The notes: a model not told the origin generated them from the sequence alone. DNA of 64,000 nucleotides from WRGA01 sp031553395 (GCA_031553395.1 JAVBLR010000001.1:124001-188000), one strand, 5' to 3'. Numbered from the stretch's first letter, positions 44,577-53,593 are shown. A program made the numbers and translations.

Positions 44577-45599
44577 TTATTTTTCAACTAAATATTTATC
44601 AAATCCCTTTGTATAAAAGGTCTGGTAATTTCCTTTTTCATCAGTATAAATAAAATATACTTGTAACTCTGGGTGTTGTTGAAGTAATTCTTTACTTTTT
44701 TCCAATCCCATCACCATGAAAGCCGTAGCATAAGCATCGGCAATCATGCAATCAGTTGCAATAACGGTTGCACTTAATAAGCTATGAAGTGCAGGATAGC
44801 CAGTTTTAGGGTCGATTGTATGTGCATATTTTTTTCCGTCTTTATAATAAAAGTTACGATAATTTCCGGATGTGGCTAATCCGCCTTCACACAAATGGAT
44901 TTTTTCCTGAAGCGGTTCTGTTTCCTCTAGTTTTTCTGTTGGTTTACGAATACCAACAACCCAACATTCTCCATGTTGATTGATGCCTTTGGAACGAACT
45001 TCTCCGCCTATTTCCACTAAATAATTATGAATGCCTTTTGATTCAAGCAAATCTGCAACAATATCGCAGGAATACCCTTTGGCGATGGCGGCAGCATCCA
45101 ACATAGTTTGTTTGTTTATCTTTTTTATCTTTTTGTTATCAAGAGCGACTGTTTGATACCCCGTTATTTTTAATAAACTATCTACAGTTGATTGATTAAC
45201 ACTGTCTTTTTTTTGAAATCCAAATCCCCAAAGATTTACCAAAGGTGCAACAGTCATATCAAAAGCACCATCTGTTTGTTTTGAAATTTCTTCAGCTTGA
45301 TTAAATAGCTTGATAAACCAACCATTCAAAATAACAGTTGTATCGTTCTGATTTATTTTTGAAATAATAGATGCCGGATTAAATGTAGAAAATGTTGAGT
45401 CTACTTTCATTAATTCATTTTCTATATCAATCTTTAAATCCGTAGAATATTGATATTTAATGCTGTAAACAGTTCCAAATATCAATCCTTCGTTATGATA
45501 ATATTGTATCTCATTTCTGCCTTCTTTTAGTTTGAAAATAAAAAAAGCAGAAACAATCAGCAACGAAATGATTAATGTAATGATATATTTTTTATCCAT
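44577..45599 (-). CDS. apbE: FAD:protein FMN transferase
   Basis: 340 residues. An N-terminal membrane anchor or signal (ITLIISLLIVSAFFIFKL). ApbE motifs: FGTVYSIKYQ, STFNPASIISKIN, WGFGFQKKDS, DAAAIAKGYSCDIVADLLE, LATSGNYRNFYYKDGKKYAHTIDPKTGYP and the final DAYATAFMVMG. It transfers FMN from FAD to a threonine of periplasm-facing flavoproteins such as NqrB/NqrC or RnfG. No such target is encoded in this window. Confidence 0.95.
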   Translation of the reverse strand: MDKKYIITLIISLLIVSAFFIFKLKEGRNEIQYYHNEGLIFGTVYSIKYQYSTDLKIDIENELMKVDSTFSTFNPASIISKINQNDTTVILNGWFIKLFNQAEEISKQTDGAFDMTVAPLVNLWGFGFQKKDSVNQSTVDSLLKITGYQTVALDNKKIKKINKQTMLDAAAIAKGYSCDIVADLLESKGIHNYLVEIGGEVRSKGINQHGECWVVGIRKPTEKLEETEPLQEKIHLCEGGLATSGNYRNFYYKDGKKYAHTIDPKTGYPALHSLLSATVIATDCMIADAYATAFMVMGLEKSKELLQQHPELQVYFIYTDEKGNYQTFYTKGFDKYLVEK

Positions 45600-45606
45600 A
45601 ATCTTT

Positions 45607-45690
45607 TTGGATGACTATCAGTTATTTGTTATTCGTTCTTTGAAAAGTCCAATAACTAAGAACGAGTAACAAACAACAAAATAACTAATA
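45607..45690. repeat. Word-repeat palindrome (AGTTATTTGTTATTCGTTCTT type)
   Basis: The left arm, about 45618-45640, reads AGTTATTTGTTATTCGTTCT. The right arm, about 45656-45685, is its inverted and partly duplicated form (AAGAACGAGTAACAAACAAC ...). It fills the gap between apbE and the next gene upstream. Confidence 0.7.
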
Positions 45691-46383
45691 AATCTTATAA
45701 AACAGATTGTATGTAATTCCCCAACTCGAATTTCCAGTTCCATATCCTGGAATATACCAAGGTTCTAAGTTTTTATCATCAACTTTGGTGCTAAATTTAG
45801 CCTTATAACGAACACTCCATCCCATATAGAAATTTGATACTATTCTTACTTGAATTCCAGCTAAAAATTCCCCCCAATTTACAGTAGCCGATTGTTGCGG
45901 AGGATTTCCCACATATTCATCGGAAGGCCAATATCCATTCGAAAGATCTATATTTTCAATATTGTAATTGAAAGATGAAAAACCATATCTAAACCCAACA
46001 AAAATGAAATCTTCATTTTTTCTATTCAACATATTGTAATTTAATCCAATACGATTATAAAGACCCATTTCGGTGCTTAATTTTAAATCAATGTCGGTGG
46101 TAGTATTGCCTTTTCCCATACCTATTTCCCAAACAGGGAAATATTTGTTTTTTAGATTGGCATGGAGTGAAGCTTCATAAGATAAGTAATCAGTGCCAAA
46201 AGCATACGCTCCGAGTCCAAATAAATCGGTACCGACGTATAATCCCTGAAATAAAGGGGTAGGAGGGGGTTCTTTGGTAATATTTTGTAAAGGTTTTGCT
46301 TTTTCCTGTGCCGAAAGCGGAGTCAGAACAAACAGTAAAAGCAAATTACCTAAAAAATAGTTGAATATTTTCGCGAGGTTCAT
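45685..46383 (-). CDS. Secreted beta-barrel-like protein of unknown function (DUF6048-like)
   Basis: 232 residues. Signal peptide MNLAKIFNYFLGNLLLLFVLTPLSA. The mature part alternates short beta strands and turns (GLYVGTDLFGLGAYAFGTDYLSYEASLHAN, YKAKFSTKVDDKN) and ends with an aromatic strand WGITYNLFYKIY. That pattern fits a small outer-membrane barrel. I recall this pairing with a preceding small lipoprotein in Bacteroides as DUF6048/DUF6452, but the assignment is from memory. It overlaps the end of the lipoprotein gene by 38 bases. Confidence 0.75.
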   Translation of the reverse strand: MNLAKIFNYFLGNLLLLFVLTPLSAQEKAKPLQNITKEPPPTPLFQGLYVGTDLFGLGAYAFGTDYLSYEASLHANLKNKYFPVWEIGMGKGNTTTDIDLKLSTEMGLYNRIGLNYNMLNRKNEDFIFVGFRYGFSSFNYNIENIDLSNGYWPSDEYVGNPPQQSATVNWGEFLAGIQVRIVSNFYMGWSVRYKAKFSTKVDDKNLEPWYIPGYGTGNSSWGITYNLFYKIY

Positions 46384-46822
46384 TAATTATATTTTTATTA
46401 ATAACAGACAGACTATCAATGTAATGACTTGTGTAAATTACGCTATCAATATTGTAAAACATTGTACATCCGCATGTTTCTGAAATATAATGAGGACTAT
46501 TTTCGTGTACAAAAGTGATTGTATCTTTCCCTTTTGTCAGAAAATCCAATACATAAATCGTGGTATCGGAATTTAGTTTAAGAATGAGTGTGAGCGATTT
46601 AATATTGGCGGTATCATACAATAAAGAATCATTTTGAAAACCATGTACAGCAAGGGAATCAGTATAGGTAGCAAGAGTTCCTTTTTGGTAAAAATTGGCG
46701 TATAATGATGTAATTGTAGATTCTTCACATTCTGTTTCGCCTCCGCACCCTGATATAAAACAAAATAGGATAACCGGCACACATGCTATAAATATGACTT
46801 GCAAAACTTTTTTTATTGACAT
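46346..46822 (-). CDS. Small lipoprotein of unknown function (DUF6452-like)
   Basis: 158 residues from ATG 46822; another ATG at 46831 adds three residues. Lipoprotein signal SIKKVLQVIFIACVPVILFCFISGC. Four further cysteines occur in ETECEESTI and ETCGCTMFYN, so a disulfide-linked periplasmic domain is likely. It overlaps both the nitroreductase end (10 bases) and the barrel-like gene, which indicates translational coupling. Confidence 0.75.
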   Translation of the reverse strand: MSIKKVLQVIFIACVPVILFCFISGCGGETECEESTITSLYANFYQKGTLATYTDSLAVHGFQNDSLLYDTANIKSLTLILKLNSDTTIYVLDFLTKGKDTITFVHENSPHYISETCGCTMFYNIDSVIYTSHYIDSLSVINKNIINEPRENIQLFFR

Positions 46823-47337
46823 TTTTCCCATCTTACAATTTCAGGTAATGATTTTCGTTTTTTGGTTGTATTTTCAAATATTAAATTGTCGGCAGGATAA
46901 CCAATCGGAATAAATGCTATCGGTTCGATATGTTCCGGTAATTCGAATAGTTCCTTGCATTTTTCCAAGTCAAAATTGCAAACCCAGCAACTTCCTAGCC
47001 CAATTTCCGTGGCAGCCAGACAAATATGTTCGATTGCAATTGCAACATCGATATTGCAAAAATTTTTTCCGTCTTTTCTTTTCCACGACTGGTCATGATT
47101 TCCGCAAGCCATGATGTAAACAGAAGCTTTTTTGAACCAATCTCTGTTATAACAAGCATGCAGCTTTTGTTTGCTCGCTTCTTCTCTGATAACAATAAAA
47201 AACCACGGTTGATAATTAACGGCAGAAGGAGCTATGCGAGCCGTATTCAGTATATATTCGAGCTTTTCCCGTTCTACGTGAGCATCAGTAAAATCTCTCA
47301 CGGAACATCGTTTGGTTGATAAATCTAAGAAATTCAT
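46813..47337 (-). CDS. Nitroreductase-family flavoprotein
   Basis: 174 residues, short form. FMN phosphate contacts in STKRCSVRDFTD, ILNTARIAPSAVNYQPWFFIVI, IAIEHICLAATEIGLGSCWVC and FIPIGYPAD. It uses NAD(P)H to reduce nitroaromatics, quinones or flavins; the natural substrate is unknown. It leads a leftward chain with the two envelope genes. Confidence 0.94.
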   Translation of the reverse strand: MNFLDLSTKRCSVRDFTDAHVEREKLEYILNTARIAPSAVNYQPWFFIVIREEASKQKLHACYNRDWFKKASVYIMACGNHDQSWKRKDGKNFCNIDVAIAIEHICLAATEIGLGSCWVCNFDLEKCKELFELPEHIEPIAFIPIGYPADNLIFENTTKKRKSLPEIVRWEKCQ

Positions 47338-47350
47338 TTCACATTATTTT

Positions 47351-48298
47351 TTAAATTTCTTCTTCAATACTGTATTTATTCCTGTCTGCTGAATTTCGTG
47401 AAATTAATTCACCTAAGAATCCGGCTAAAAATAATTGAGTTCCGATAATCATTGCTGTTAATGATATATAGAAATAAGGCATATCCGTTACCAAGCGGTA
47501 AGGATGTCCTGCATGCATTGCATACAATTTATATACACCTACAATGATAACGGCAATTAGCCCTAAAAGGAACATAAAACTTCCTGCTAACCCAAAAAAA
47601 TGCATGGGCTTAACCCCGAATTTAGAGAAAAACCATAAGGTTATTAAGTCGAGGTAACCGTTTACAAATCGGTCTAAACCAAATTTTGTTTTACCGTATT
47701 TCCTTGCTTGATGTTGAACTTCTTTTTCTGCAATTTTACCGAATCCTGCATTTTTAGCCAAATAAGGAATATATCGGTGCATATCCCCGTATATTTCAAG
47801 CTTTTTCACTACATTTTTCCGGTATGCTTTTAATCCGCAGTTGAAATCATGCAACTTTACTCCCGAAACTTTTCGTGCCGTGGCATTGAATAATTTTGTA
47901 GGAACTGTTTTGGAAATCGGATCGTATCGTTTCTTTTTCCATCCCGAAACCATATCATAACCATCTTCCTTTATCATTTTATAGAGTCCGGGAATTTCAT
48001 CGGGACTATCTTGTAAATCGGCATCCATTGTGATAATTACATCACCCTGAGCCTTTTGAAATCCACAATACAACGCAGGAGATTTGCCATAATTTCGTCG
48101 GAATTTTAGCCCTTTTACCTGTGAATATTGTTGGCTAAGCTTCGTAATTATTTCCCAAGAATTATCAGAACTTCCGTCATCAACAAAAATAGTCTCATAC
48201 GTAAAACTATTTTCTTCCATTATCCGTTTTATCCAATCGAATAATTCGGGCAAAGATTCTTCCTCGTTATATAGGGGTATGACAACCGAAATGTCCAT
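47351..48298 (-). CDS. GT2 glycosyltransferase, polyprenyl-phosphate sugar transferase type (DPM/GtrB-like)
   Basis: 315 residues. N-terminal GT-A domain with VVIPLYNEEESLPELF, ETIFVDDGSSDNSWE and the DxD region ITMDADLQDSPDEI. Two membrane helices near the C-terminus (about 235-255 and 270-290), as in GtrB/ArnC enzymes that load a sugar on a C55 lipid carrier. It is preceded by a DUF4199 membrane protein 15 bases away, a pair common in Bacteroidetes. Confidence 0.93.
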   Translation of the reverse strand: MDISVVIPLYNEEESLPELFDWIKRIMEENSFTYETIFVDDGSSDNSWEIITKLSQQYSQVKGLKFRRNYGKSPALYCGFQKAQGDVIITMDADLQDSPDEIPGLYKMIKEDGYDMVSGWKKKRYDPISKTVPTKLFNATARKVSGVKLHDFNCGLKAYRKNVVKKLEIYGDMHRYIPYLAKNAGFGKIAEKEVQHQARKYGKTKFGLDRFVNGYLDLITLWFFSKFGVKPMHFFGLAGSFMFLLGLIAVIIVGVYKLYAMHAGHPYRLVTDMPYFYISLTAMIIGTQLFLAGFLGELISRNSADRNKYSIEEEI

Positions 48299-48330
48299 TT
48301 ATTTAGTTAAGAATTAAGAGTTAAAAGTTT
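48299..48330. repeat. Short TTAAGAATTAAGAGTTAA word tract
   Basis: GTTAAGAATTAAGAGTTAAA occurs here at the GT2/DUF4199 junction and again at about 56272-56291 between nuoCD and nuoH. Relatives occur at 62103-62122. Confidence 0.6.
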
Positions 48331-48919
48331 GGCGATAAATATCTGATTTTGGTTTCTTTTTGACAAACAGAGCGATGATAACAGATAAAATTATTCCACT
48401 GGAAAAACAACTCCATAAATTTCCTATAGCAAAATCTATAGCGCTTGGTATCGGCATTTTTGATAATTGATCAAACTGTTGGCGTAAAAGAGTAAACTGT
48501 TGTTGATTTGCTTCATTTGCAGGAACTTGCTTTATATACTCTTCTAAAGAAGCATTCCCGTTTTTTATAACATTTGATACTAAGTTTGGTTCGAAATATT
48601 GGATAGTAATGTACATTACAATGGCCAAAATAAGTGCAGAAAAGAAAAACATCACCGATCCGAAATTCCATGCCTGTGAAAAACTAATTGCTTCTTCCAA
48701 TACATTATCCCTATATTTTTTAGTGAAAAAATAAGCAACAAACGGAACGGCAATGGCAAGTAAAATACACACCATTTGATAGAGTAAATTATTATTATTA
48801 ACCGTATATGCAAATAACAGAAATACCAACACCATAACTATTCCCAACAGTAATCCGTAATGCATTGCATATCTAAAAAAAAGCGAAACCCGTTCTTTTT
48901 GTTTTGCTATATCATCCAT
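48314..48919 (-). CDS. DUF4199-type membrane protein
   Basis: 201 residues with four membrane helices (about 16-38, 43-64, 78-105, 165-190). The N-terminal phrase FFRYAMHYGLLLGIVMVL and the SFSQAWNFGSVMFFFSALI region fit DUF4199. The loop 105-160 is extracytoplasmic by the positive-inside rule. Function unknown; coupling with a polyprenyl-phosphate glycosyltransferase suggests an envelope role. TACTTTTG on the minus strand at 48952-48945 is a likely -7 box. Confidence 0.88.
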   Translation of the reverse strand: MDDIAKQKERVSLFFRYAMHYGLLLGIVMVLVFLLFAYTVNNNNLLYQMVCILLAIAVPFVAYFFTKKYRDNVLEEAISFSQAWNFGSVMFFFSALILAIVMYITIQYFEPNLVSNVIKNGNASLEEYIKQVPANEANQQQFTLLRQQFDQLSKMPIPSAIDFAIGNLWSCFSSGIILSVIIALFVKKKPKSDIYRQTFNS

Positions 48920-49029
48920 TTTTATCGTATAAACATTTATGTTACAAAAGTAAGATTTTTAGCGATATTAGCCGTAACTTATAATTACAATTATACTAAA
49001 ATCGGTTATAAATTCGTTATTTTCGTTTC

Positions 49030-49105
49030 GGCAAAAGGTTAAGGGTGAAGGGCAAATGAATGCACCCATCATCTTTCCTTTGCCTTTCGCCTTTTACCCT
49101 TAGCC
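49030..49105. repeat. GGCAAAAGG-type palindrome at the 3' end of fmt
   Basis: Left arm GGCAAAAGGTTAAGGGTGAA onward, right arm CTTTCGCCTTTTACCCTTAG to 49105. The centre carries TGCACCC. It is the same type as 50130-50198 and as the core of 6798-6906. Confidence 0.75.
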
Positions 49106-49109
49106 AAAA

Positions 49110-50081
49110 TCACCTTACTTTAAAATCTTCACTAATCTTAAATCCGCGCAATAAATCATCCGTATTCATCCTTTTTTTACTTGGCAATTGAATGTTTTTC
49201 AATCGGATAAATCCATCGAAAACAGCAATATCCAAATATGATTTTTCATCGGTACGAATACTTCCGATAGGTAATTGATGAGGTTGGATTATTTTCTCTG
49301 TTTCAAAGATTTTTACCAGGATAATTTCATCCTGAGAAGTAATCAATTCTGTCCAAGCAGTAGGATAAGGCGATAATCCACGTACAAAGTTATATATGTT
49401 TTCAGCATTTTCTGCCCAATTGATTTTACACGTTTCTTTGAATATTTTTGGAGCTTGTTTTAATTCCTGTTCGTTGCTGAAATATTCGTCTTGAGGAATG
49501 GACTGAATGGTTTCACTCAAAATTGCATCGACTGTTTTTGTTACTAAATTAGCCCCGATATTCATCAATTTATCATGAATTGTTCCAGCTGTATCCGTTT
49601 CCAAAATGGGAGTTTTTTCCCTGAAAATGATTTTTCCGGTATCAATTTCATGTGTTAAAAAAAACGTAGTAACGCCGGTTTCTTTATCGCCATTAATAAT
49701 AGCCCAATTGATAGGAGCGGCTCCACGATATTGCGGCAAAAGAGAACCATGTAAGTTGAATGTACCTTTAGATGTCATATTCCAAACAACTTCGGGAAGC
49801 ATCCGGAATGCAACAACAATTTGTAAATCGGATTTAAGGTCGGAAAGTTGTTGTAGAAACTCAGGAGATTTAAGCTTTTCGGGTTGCAATACAGGCAAAT
49901 GCTGACTTAATGCATATTCTTTTACAGCCGAAAATTGTAGTTTGTGCCCTCTTCCTGCAGGTTTATCGGGCATTGTTACAACTCCAACAATATTGTATCC
50001 ACCCTCAACCAATGCTTTCAGGCTTTCTACAGCAAAGTCGGGTGTTCCCATAAAAACAATGCGTAAGTCTTTTTTATCCAT
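49110..50081 (-). CDS. fmt: Methionyl-tRNA formyltransferase
   Basis: 323 residues from ATG 50081 (a TTG one codon upstream is open). Rossmann start LRIVFMGTPDFAVESLKAL, the catalytic-type region FNLHGSLLPQYRGAAPINWAIINGDKETGVTTFFLTHEIDTG (Asn, His, and Asp), and the C-terminal OB-like tRNA domain (NFVRGLSPYPTAWTEL). It formylates initiator Met-tRNA. It is flanked on both sides by related GGCAAAAGG palindromes. Confidence 0.96.
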   Translation of the reverse strand: MDKKDLRIVFMGTPDFAVESLKALVEGGYNIVGVVTMPDKPAGRGHKLQFSAVKEYALSQHLPVLQPEKLKSPEFLQQLSDLKSDLQIVVAFRMLPEVVWNMTSKGTFNLHGSLLPQYRGAAPINWAIINGDKETGVTTFFLTHEIDTGKIIFREKTPILETDTAGTIHDKLMNIGANLVTKTVDAILSETIQSIPQDEYFSNEQELKQAPKIFKETCKINWAENAENIYNFVRGLSPYPTAWTELITSQDEIILVKIFETEKIIQPHQLPIGSIRTDEKSYLDIAVFDGFIRLKNIQLPSKKRMNTDDLLRGFKISEDFKVR

Positions 50082-50129
50082 CAAATCTTAGAAGTAGTTT
50101 AATTTTAATAAGTCTATTTTAATGATTTA

Positions 50130-50198
50130 GGCAAAGGGCTAAAGGCAAAAGGCGAACGAAGTTGGATGTGTGCACCCTTTTGCCATTCGCCTTTTACC
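50130..50198. repeat. GGCAAAAGG-type palindrome upstream of fmt
   Basis: Left arm reads GGCAAAGGGCTAAAGGCAAA onward; the right arm is TTTTGCCATTCGCCTTTTAC. The centre GTGTGCACCC is like that of the 49030 copy. It fills the fmt/ClC gap. Confidence 0.75.
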
Positions 50199-50204
50199 TA
50201 ATTT

Positions 50205-52016
50205 TTATTCGTCTGAAAAATGCACCAATACTTTCCGATACGAATTGAATATCTTTGATTTGGAGACAAAACCAATATATTTTTCATCTTCATCCAATAC
50301 CGGAAGATTCCAGGCATTGGTATCATCAAATACCTTCATAACTCTTTCCATTGGCATATTTACATACAACCTTGCCGGTGGAGAAATCATTAGTTTATCA
50401 ATTCGGAAGCGATAATACAATTCGGGACGAAACATGATATTTCGTATATCATCCAGCAAAACAATACCTTGGAATACACCTTTGCTATTTACAACCGGAA
50501 AAATATTACGTGAAGAACGGGATATAACTTTGACTAAATCACCTAAATACATATCCGATTTTATCTTTTCAAAATCGGTTTCAATAACACTATCCATTTT
50601 GAGTAATGTCAATACTGCTTTGTCTTTATGATGTGTTATTAGCTCTCCCTTTTGTGCCAATCGCATCGAATAAATACTATGTGGCTCAAAGACGATTATT
50701 GTGAGGTAAGAACTGATGGAAACAATCATCAGAGGAAGAAAAAGATCATAACCTCCGGTAAGTTCAGCAATAAGGAAAGTTCCTGTTAATGGAGCATGCA
50801 TTACACCGGCCATCACACCAGCCATTCCTAAAAGAGAAAAATTCTTCTCGGGAATATGTTGTACAACATCAAAATAGTTGATACTGTGGGAAAAGATAAA
50901 TCCGGCCAAACAGCCCAAGAACAAGCTGGGAGCAAAGATTCCACCCGTTCCTCCAGCTCCATTTGTTGCACTCGAAGCAAATACTTTAAATAACAATATC
51001 AAGCACAGATAAGCAATAAAAAACCAGTAATTACTAGCTAATGAGAAAAATAAACTACCTTCTACCAATTTGGAGCTTTCATTATCCAACAACATGGTAA
51101 TAGTTTCATAACCTTCTCCGTAGAGTGGGGGAAATACGAATATTAATAAACTTAATATTATTCCACCCAATGCCAGCTTTTTGTACCAAGTATTTAATCT
51201 TCGGAAAATTCCTTCGAGCCAATTCATCATCCGGGTAAAATACAAGGATACTAATCCGCAAAAGATTCCTAATAGTAACACATACGGAATACGTTGCATT
51301 TCGAACGGTTCGGTAAGGCTGAACTTGAACATCGCTTCCGTTCCGGTAAAAATATACGAAACCGTAGCAGCTGTTACCGCCGATATCAGCAAAGGCATTA
51401 CCGAAGTCATTGTTAAATCCAACAACAGCACTTCGATAGTAAAAACCAATCCTGCAATAGGCGCCTTGAATATTCCGCCGATAGCACCTGCTGCGCCGCA
51501 TCCAAGTAACAACATCATGGTGCGTTGTTCCATTTTGAATATCCGTCCCAAATTTGACCCGATTGCCGACCCAGTCAAAACAATAGGCGCTTCCGCTCCA
51601 ACCGAACCTCCAAATCCGATAGTTAACGAACTAGCAATAATTGAAGACCATGTATTGTGAGGTTTAATACGGCTTTGTTTCTGGGATATGGCAAACAGTA
51701 TTTTTGTAACACCATGACTAATGTCGTCCTTTACAATATATTTTACAAACATACTTGCTAAAAATATCCCTATGATGGGATATAACAGGTACAAGTAGTT
51801 TGCTTCACTGATATTGAAATTATTGGTAAGTATTTGTTGGATAAGATGAATAAGTCCCTTCAGTATAATGGCTGTGAATGCAGCTAATAAGCCTACTACA
51901 AAACTTAGTATAAGAACAAAATGTTTTTCGGGAATATGTTTCTCCCGCCATAAAAGCATTCTTTGGAAGCTATCCTTAAATACTGAAAACAATTTTTGAA
52001 AACTCTCTTTTATCAT
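50205..52016 (-). CDS. ClC-type chloride channel or antiporter with CBS pair
   Basis: 603 residues. ClC membrane core (about 30-445) with GGSVGAEAPIVLTGSAIGSNLGR in the selectivity-filter position, GIFKAPIAGLVFTIEVLL, and GGIFAPSLFLGCLAGF. The gating glutamate would be E in GAEAP, where the canonical motif is G(K/R)EGP. The last ~140 residues hold two CBS domains (FPVVNSKGVFQGIVLLDDI and LPVLDEDEKYIGFVSKSKI), which usually bind adenine nucleotides. Located in the inner membrane. Downstream of the threonylcarbamoyl-AMP synthase gene on the same strand. Confidence 0.93.
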   Translation of the reverse strand: MIKESFQKLFSVFKDSFQRMLLWREKHIPEKHFVLILSFVVGLLAAFTAIILKGLIHLIQQILTNNFNISEANYLYLLYPIIGIFLASMFVKYIVKDDISHGVTKILFAISQKQSRIKPHNTWSSIIASSLTIGFGGSVGAEAPIVLTGSAIGSNLGRIFKMEQRTMMLLLGCGAAGAIGGIFKAPIAGLVFTIEVLLLDLTMTSVMPLLISAVTAATVSYIFTGTEAMFKFSLTEPFEMQRIPYVLLLGIFCGLVSLYFTRMMNWLEGIFRRLNTWYKKLALGGIILSLLIFVFPPLYGEGYETITMLLDNESSKLVEGSLFFSLASNYWFFIAYLCLILLFKVFASSATNGAGGTGGIFAPSLFLGCLAGFIFSHSINYFDVVQHIPEKNFSLLGMAGVMAGVMHAPLTGTFLIAELTGGYDLFLPLMIVSISSYLTIIVFEPHSIYSMRLAQKGELITHHKDKAVLTLLKMDSVIETDFEKIKSDMYLGDLVKVISRSSRNIFPVVNSKGVFQGIVLLDDIRNIMFRPELYYRFRIDKLMISPPARLYVNMPMERVMKVFDDTNAWNLPVLDEDEKYIGFVSKSKIFNSYRKVLVHFSDE

Positions 52017-52034
52017 TACTTTAAAAAATTCTAC

Positions 52035-52105
52035 CTAAATTGGGTGTTCGTTATTTGTTATTTGCCTTCGGCGTTATTTGTTATTGCTATACACAGTAAC
52101 CCAAA
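52035..52105. repeat. TTCGTTATTTGTTATT word tract between ClC and Sua5-type genes
   Basis: GTTCGTTATTTGTTATTTGC and CGTTATTTGTTATTGC are near-tandem; a degenerate inverted AGTAACCCAAATAACT follows. It is of the same word family as 45607-45690 and 58940-59010. Confidence 0.65.
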
Positions 52106-52108
52106 TAA

Positions 52109-52672
52109 CTACTCCCTGATTATCTGAATTAAACCACCATCTCCAAGTTTAATGATGCTCGAAGGTTTTGGTTTTGATTTTTCTTCTTGACGATAGCTAA
52201 CAACGTAATCTACAGCTTGTTTTATTTCAGAAGTTATTTCAGAAAAATTGGCGGGAGATGGTTGTCCACTAATATTTGCCGATGTTGAAACAATTGGCCT
52301 TCTAAATGTTTCACAAAGTTTTTTGGAAAAAGCTTCATTTGTTACGCGAATGCCAATGCTTCCATCTTTTGCTAATAGATTGGTTGCAAAATTCCGGGCT
52401 TTTGGATAAATTATGGTCAACGGTTTGTCTCTCATTTCCACTAAATCCCATGCAATATCAGGAATTTGCTCTACGTATGATTGTATTCTGCCAATGCTAT
52501 CAACCAATACCAACATTGCTTTGTTATCAGTCCGTTGTTTTATTTCATATATCTTTTTTACCGCATCGGAGTTGGTGGCATCACACCCCAATCCCCATAT
52601 TGTATCTGTCGGATAAAGGATAATTCCACCTTTTTGCAAAATTTTGCAAGCTTGTTTTATGTCATCAATCAT
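52109..52672 (-). CDS. Threonylcarbamoyl-AMP synthase (Sua5/YrdC/YwlC family, short form)
   Basis: 187 residues, the YrdC domain alone. Motifs: LYPTDTIWGLGCDATNSDAVKKIYEIKQR, KPLTIIYPKA, GSIGIRVTNEAF and RPIVSTSANISGQPSP. It makes threonylcarbamoyl-AMP from threonine, bicarbonate and ATP for t6A37 of tRNAs that read ANN codons. Confidence 0.95.
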   Translation of the reverse strand: MIDDIKQACKILQKGGIILYPTDTIWGLGCDATNSDAVKKIYEIKQRTDNKAMLVLVDSIGRIQSYVEQIPDIAWDLVEMRDKPLTIIYPKARNFATNLLAKDGSIGIRVTNEAFSKKLCETFRRPIVSTSANISGQPSPANFSEITSEIKQAVDYVVSYRQEEKSKPKPSSIIKLGDGGLIQIIRE

Positions 52673-53001
52673 AAATGACTTTTGAATTATAATATGCAGA
52701 ATTACAGCTTTTTTAATTGTATTTTAAGAGAGAACTCAAATATGTAATTCTTATTTTATTTTGAAAAGGCAAATGTAACTCATCACGGGTTAACATGCAA
52801 ACGGAATGATGAAAAATGATTTAAAGATGTTTATATCCTTTGGATAAAGAATAAGACAACAGATCAGTTTTAACCGGTTTATATATAAATATCTCATTGT
52901 CTATCACTGTATTTTATAATTCTGAATTTAAATAGAGAAAACTTGCTATCTTCTCATAATATCTTATTTTTGCAACAGGTACTTAATTTTAGTTAATAGA
53001 T
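52673..53001. promoter_or_regulatory. Gap with a good promoter facing the decayed gene
   Basis: About 330 bases without a gene. Near its right end lies TTG at 52943-52945, a 19-base spacer and TATTTTTG at 52965-52972, 30 bases before the ATG of the decayed gene at 53002. Nothing else is seen. Confidence 0.55.
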
Positions 53002-53215
53002 ATGTCGAAAAAAAATATTCATTATCTTATCTTTTCTTGGGCAACGATTTACATATCAACTGAATCCTGAAAAACGTAATAGCTCCAAAGAAATTACATT
53101 CTTTTATGAATTAAGCAGTTGCGACTTGTATATTGTAAGCGCTGCAACAAACAGCTATCTTCGACCAAGTGATTATTTAAGCCTGTCGTTTGGCATTAAA
53201 GTTCAAATATTCTAA
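53002..53215 (+). pseudogene. Frameshifted remnant of a small secreted or outer-membrane gene
   Basis: The ATG at 53002 reads MSKKNIHYLIFSW... and stops after 22 codons. Shifting one frame gives a normal signal-peptide core (KKIFIILSFLG) that stays open to 53215: GQRFTYQLNPEKRNSSKEITF, YELSSCDLYIVSAATNSYLR and SDYLSLSFGIKVQIF. The end, with alternating hydrophobic residues and a terminal phenylalanine, is like the last strand of an outer-membrane barrel. I infer a frameshift plus internal loss. No parent family could be named. Confidence 0.6.
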
Positions 53216-53593
53216 TATGCCAATATGTTAATTAGCATGGATATGCTCTTTATTGGCACATTGACATATTGGTCATTATTTTTTCGTTTTTGGAGCATTC
53301 TTATTTTTCTATTAAAGTAGAAATAGTAAAACTAATCTATATCAAAAACAATTACTCAAACATTTAAAATAATAAAAGATAAATAGATATATTTTTGCAT
53401 TTATTAACCTTATTTTTCATAAAACTATTTCTCCGATTATTTTTTATCTATAAATATATTCCCTACTTTTGCGCCCAAGAAATTAAGAGTTTCTTTGTAT
53501 TTCTGCTTTATTTCTACTTCTTAATTAATATTCTGATTTGCAATTTATTAACAAAAATAGTAAATTGTAAATGCTAAAAATAGTAAATAAAAG
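53216..53593. promoter_or_regulatory. nuo operon promoter region
   Basis: An inverted pair CCAATATGT (53220-53228) / ACATATTGG (53264-53272) comes first. Two -7 boxes follow: TATTTTTG (53390-53397) and TACTTTTG (53464-53471), neither with a clear TTTG -33 partner. Just before nuoA there is the word tract AAATAGTAAATTGTAAATGC ..., which recurs between nuoI and nuoJ. A 60-codon ORF here (53395-53577) overlaps the boxes and is not supported. Confidence 0.5.

Noticed and set aside
51181..51660. 159-codon plus-strand ORF inside the ClC gene
   Set aside because: It is antisense to the conserved ClC membrane core and has no start context or homology.
50205..52016. Loss of the ClC gating glutamate as a novelty
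   Set aside because: GAEAP replaces G(K/R)EGP but still supplies a glutamate at the gating position, and I recall the same wording in other Bacteroidetes ClC proteins.
53395..53577. 60-codon hydrophobic ORF upstream of nuoA
   Set aside because: It overlaps both candidate -7 boxes and is made of AT-rich DNA that codes for F, L, I and Y by composition alone.
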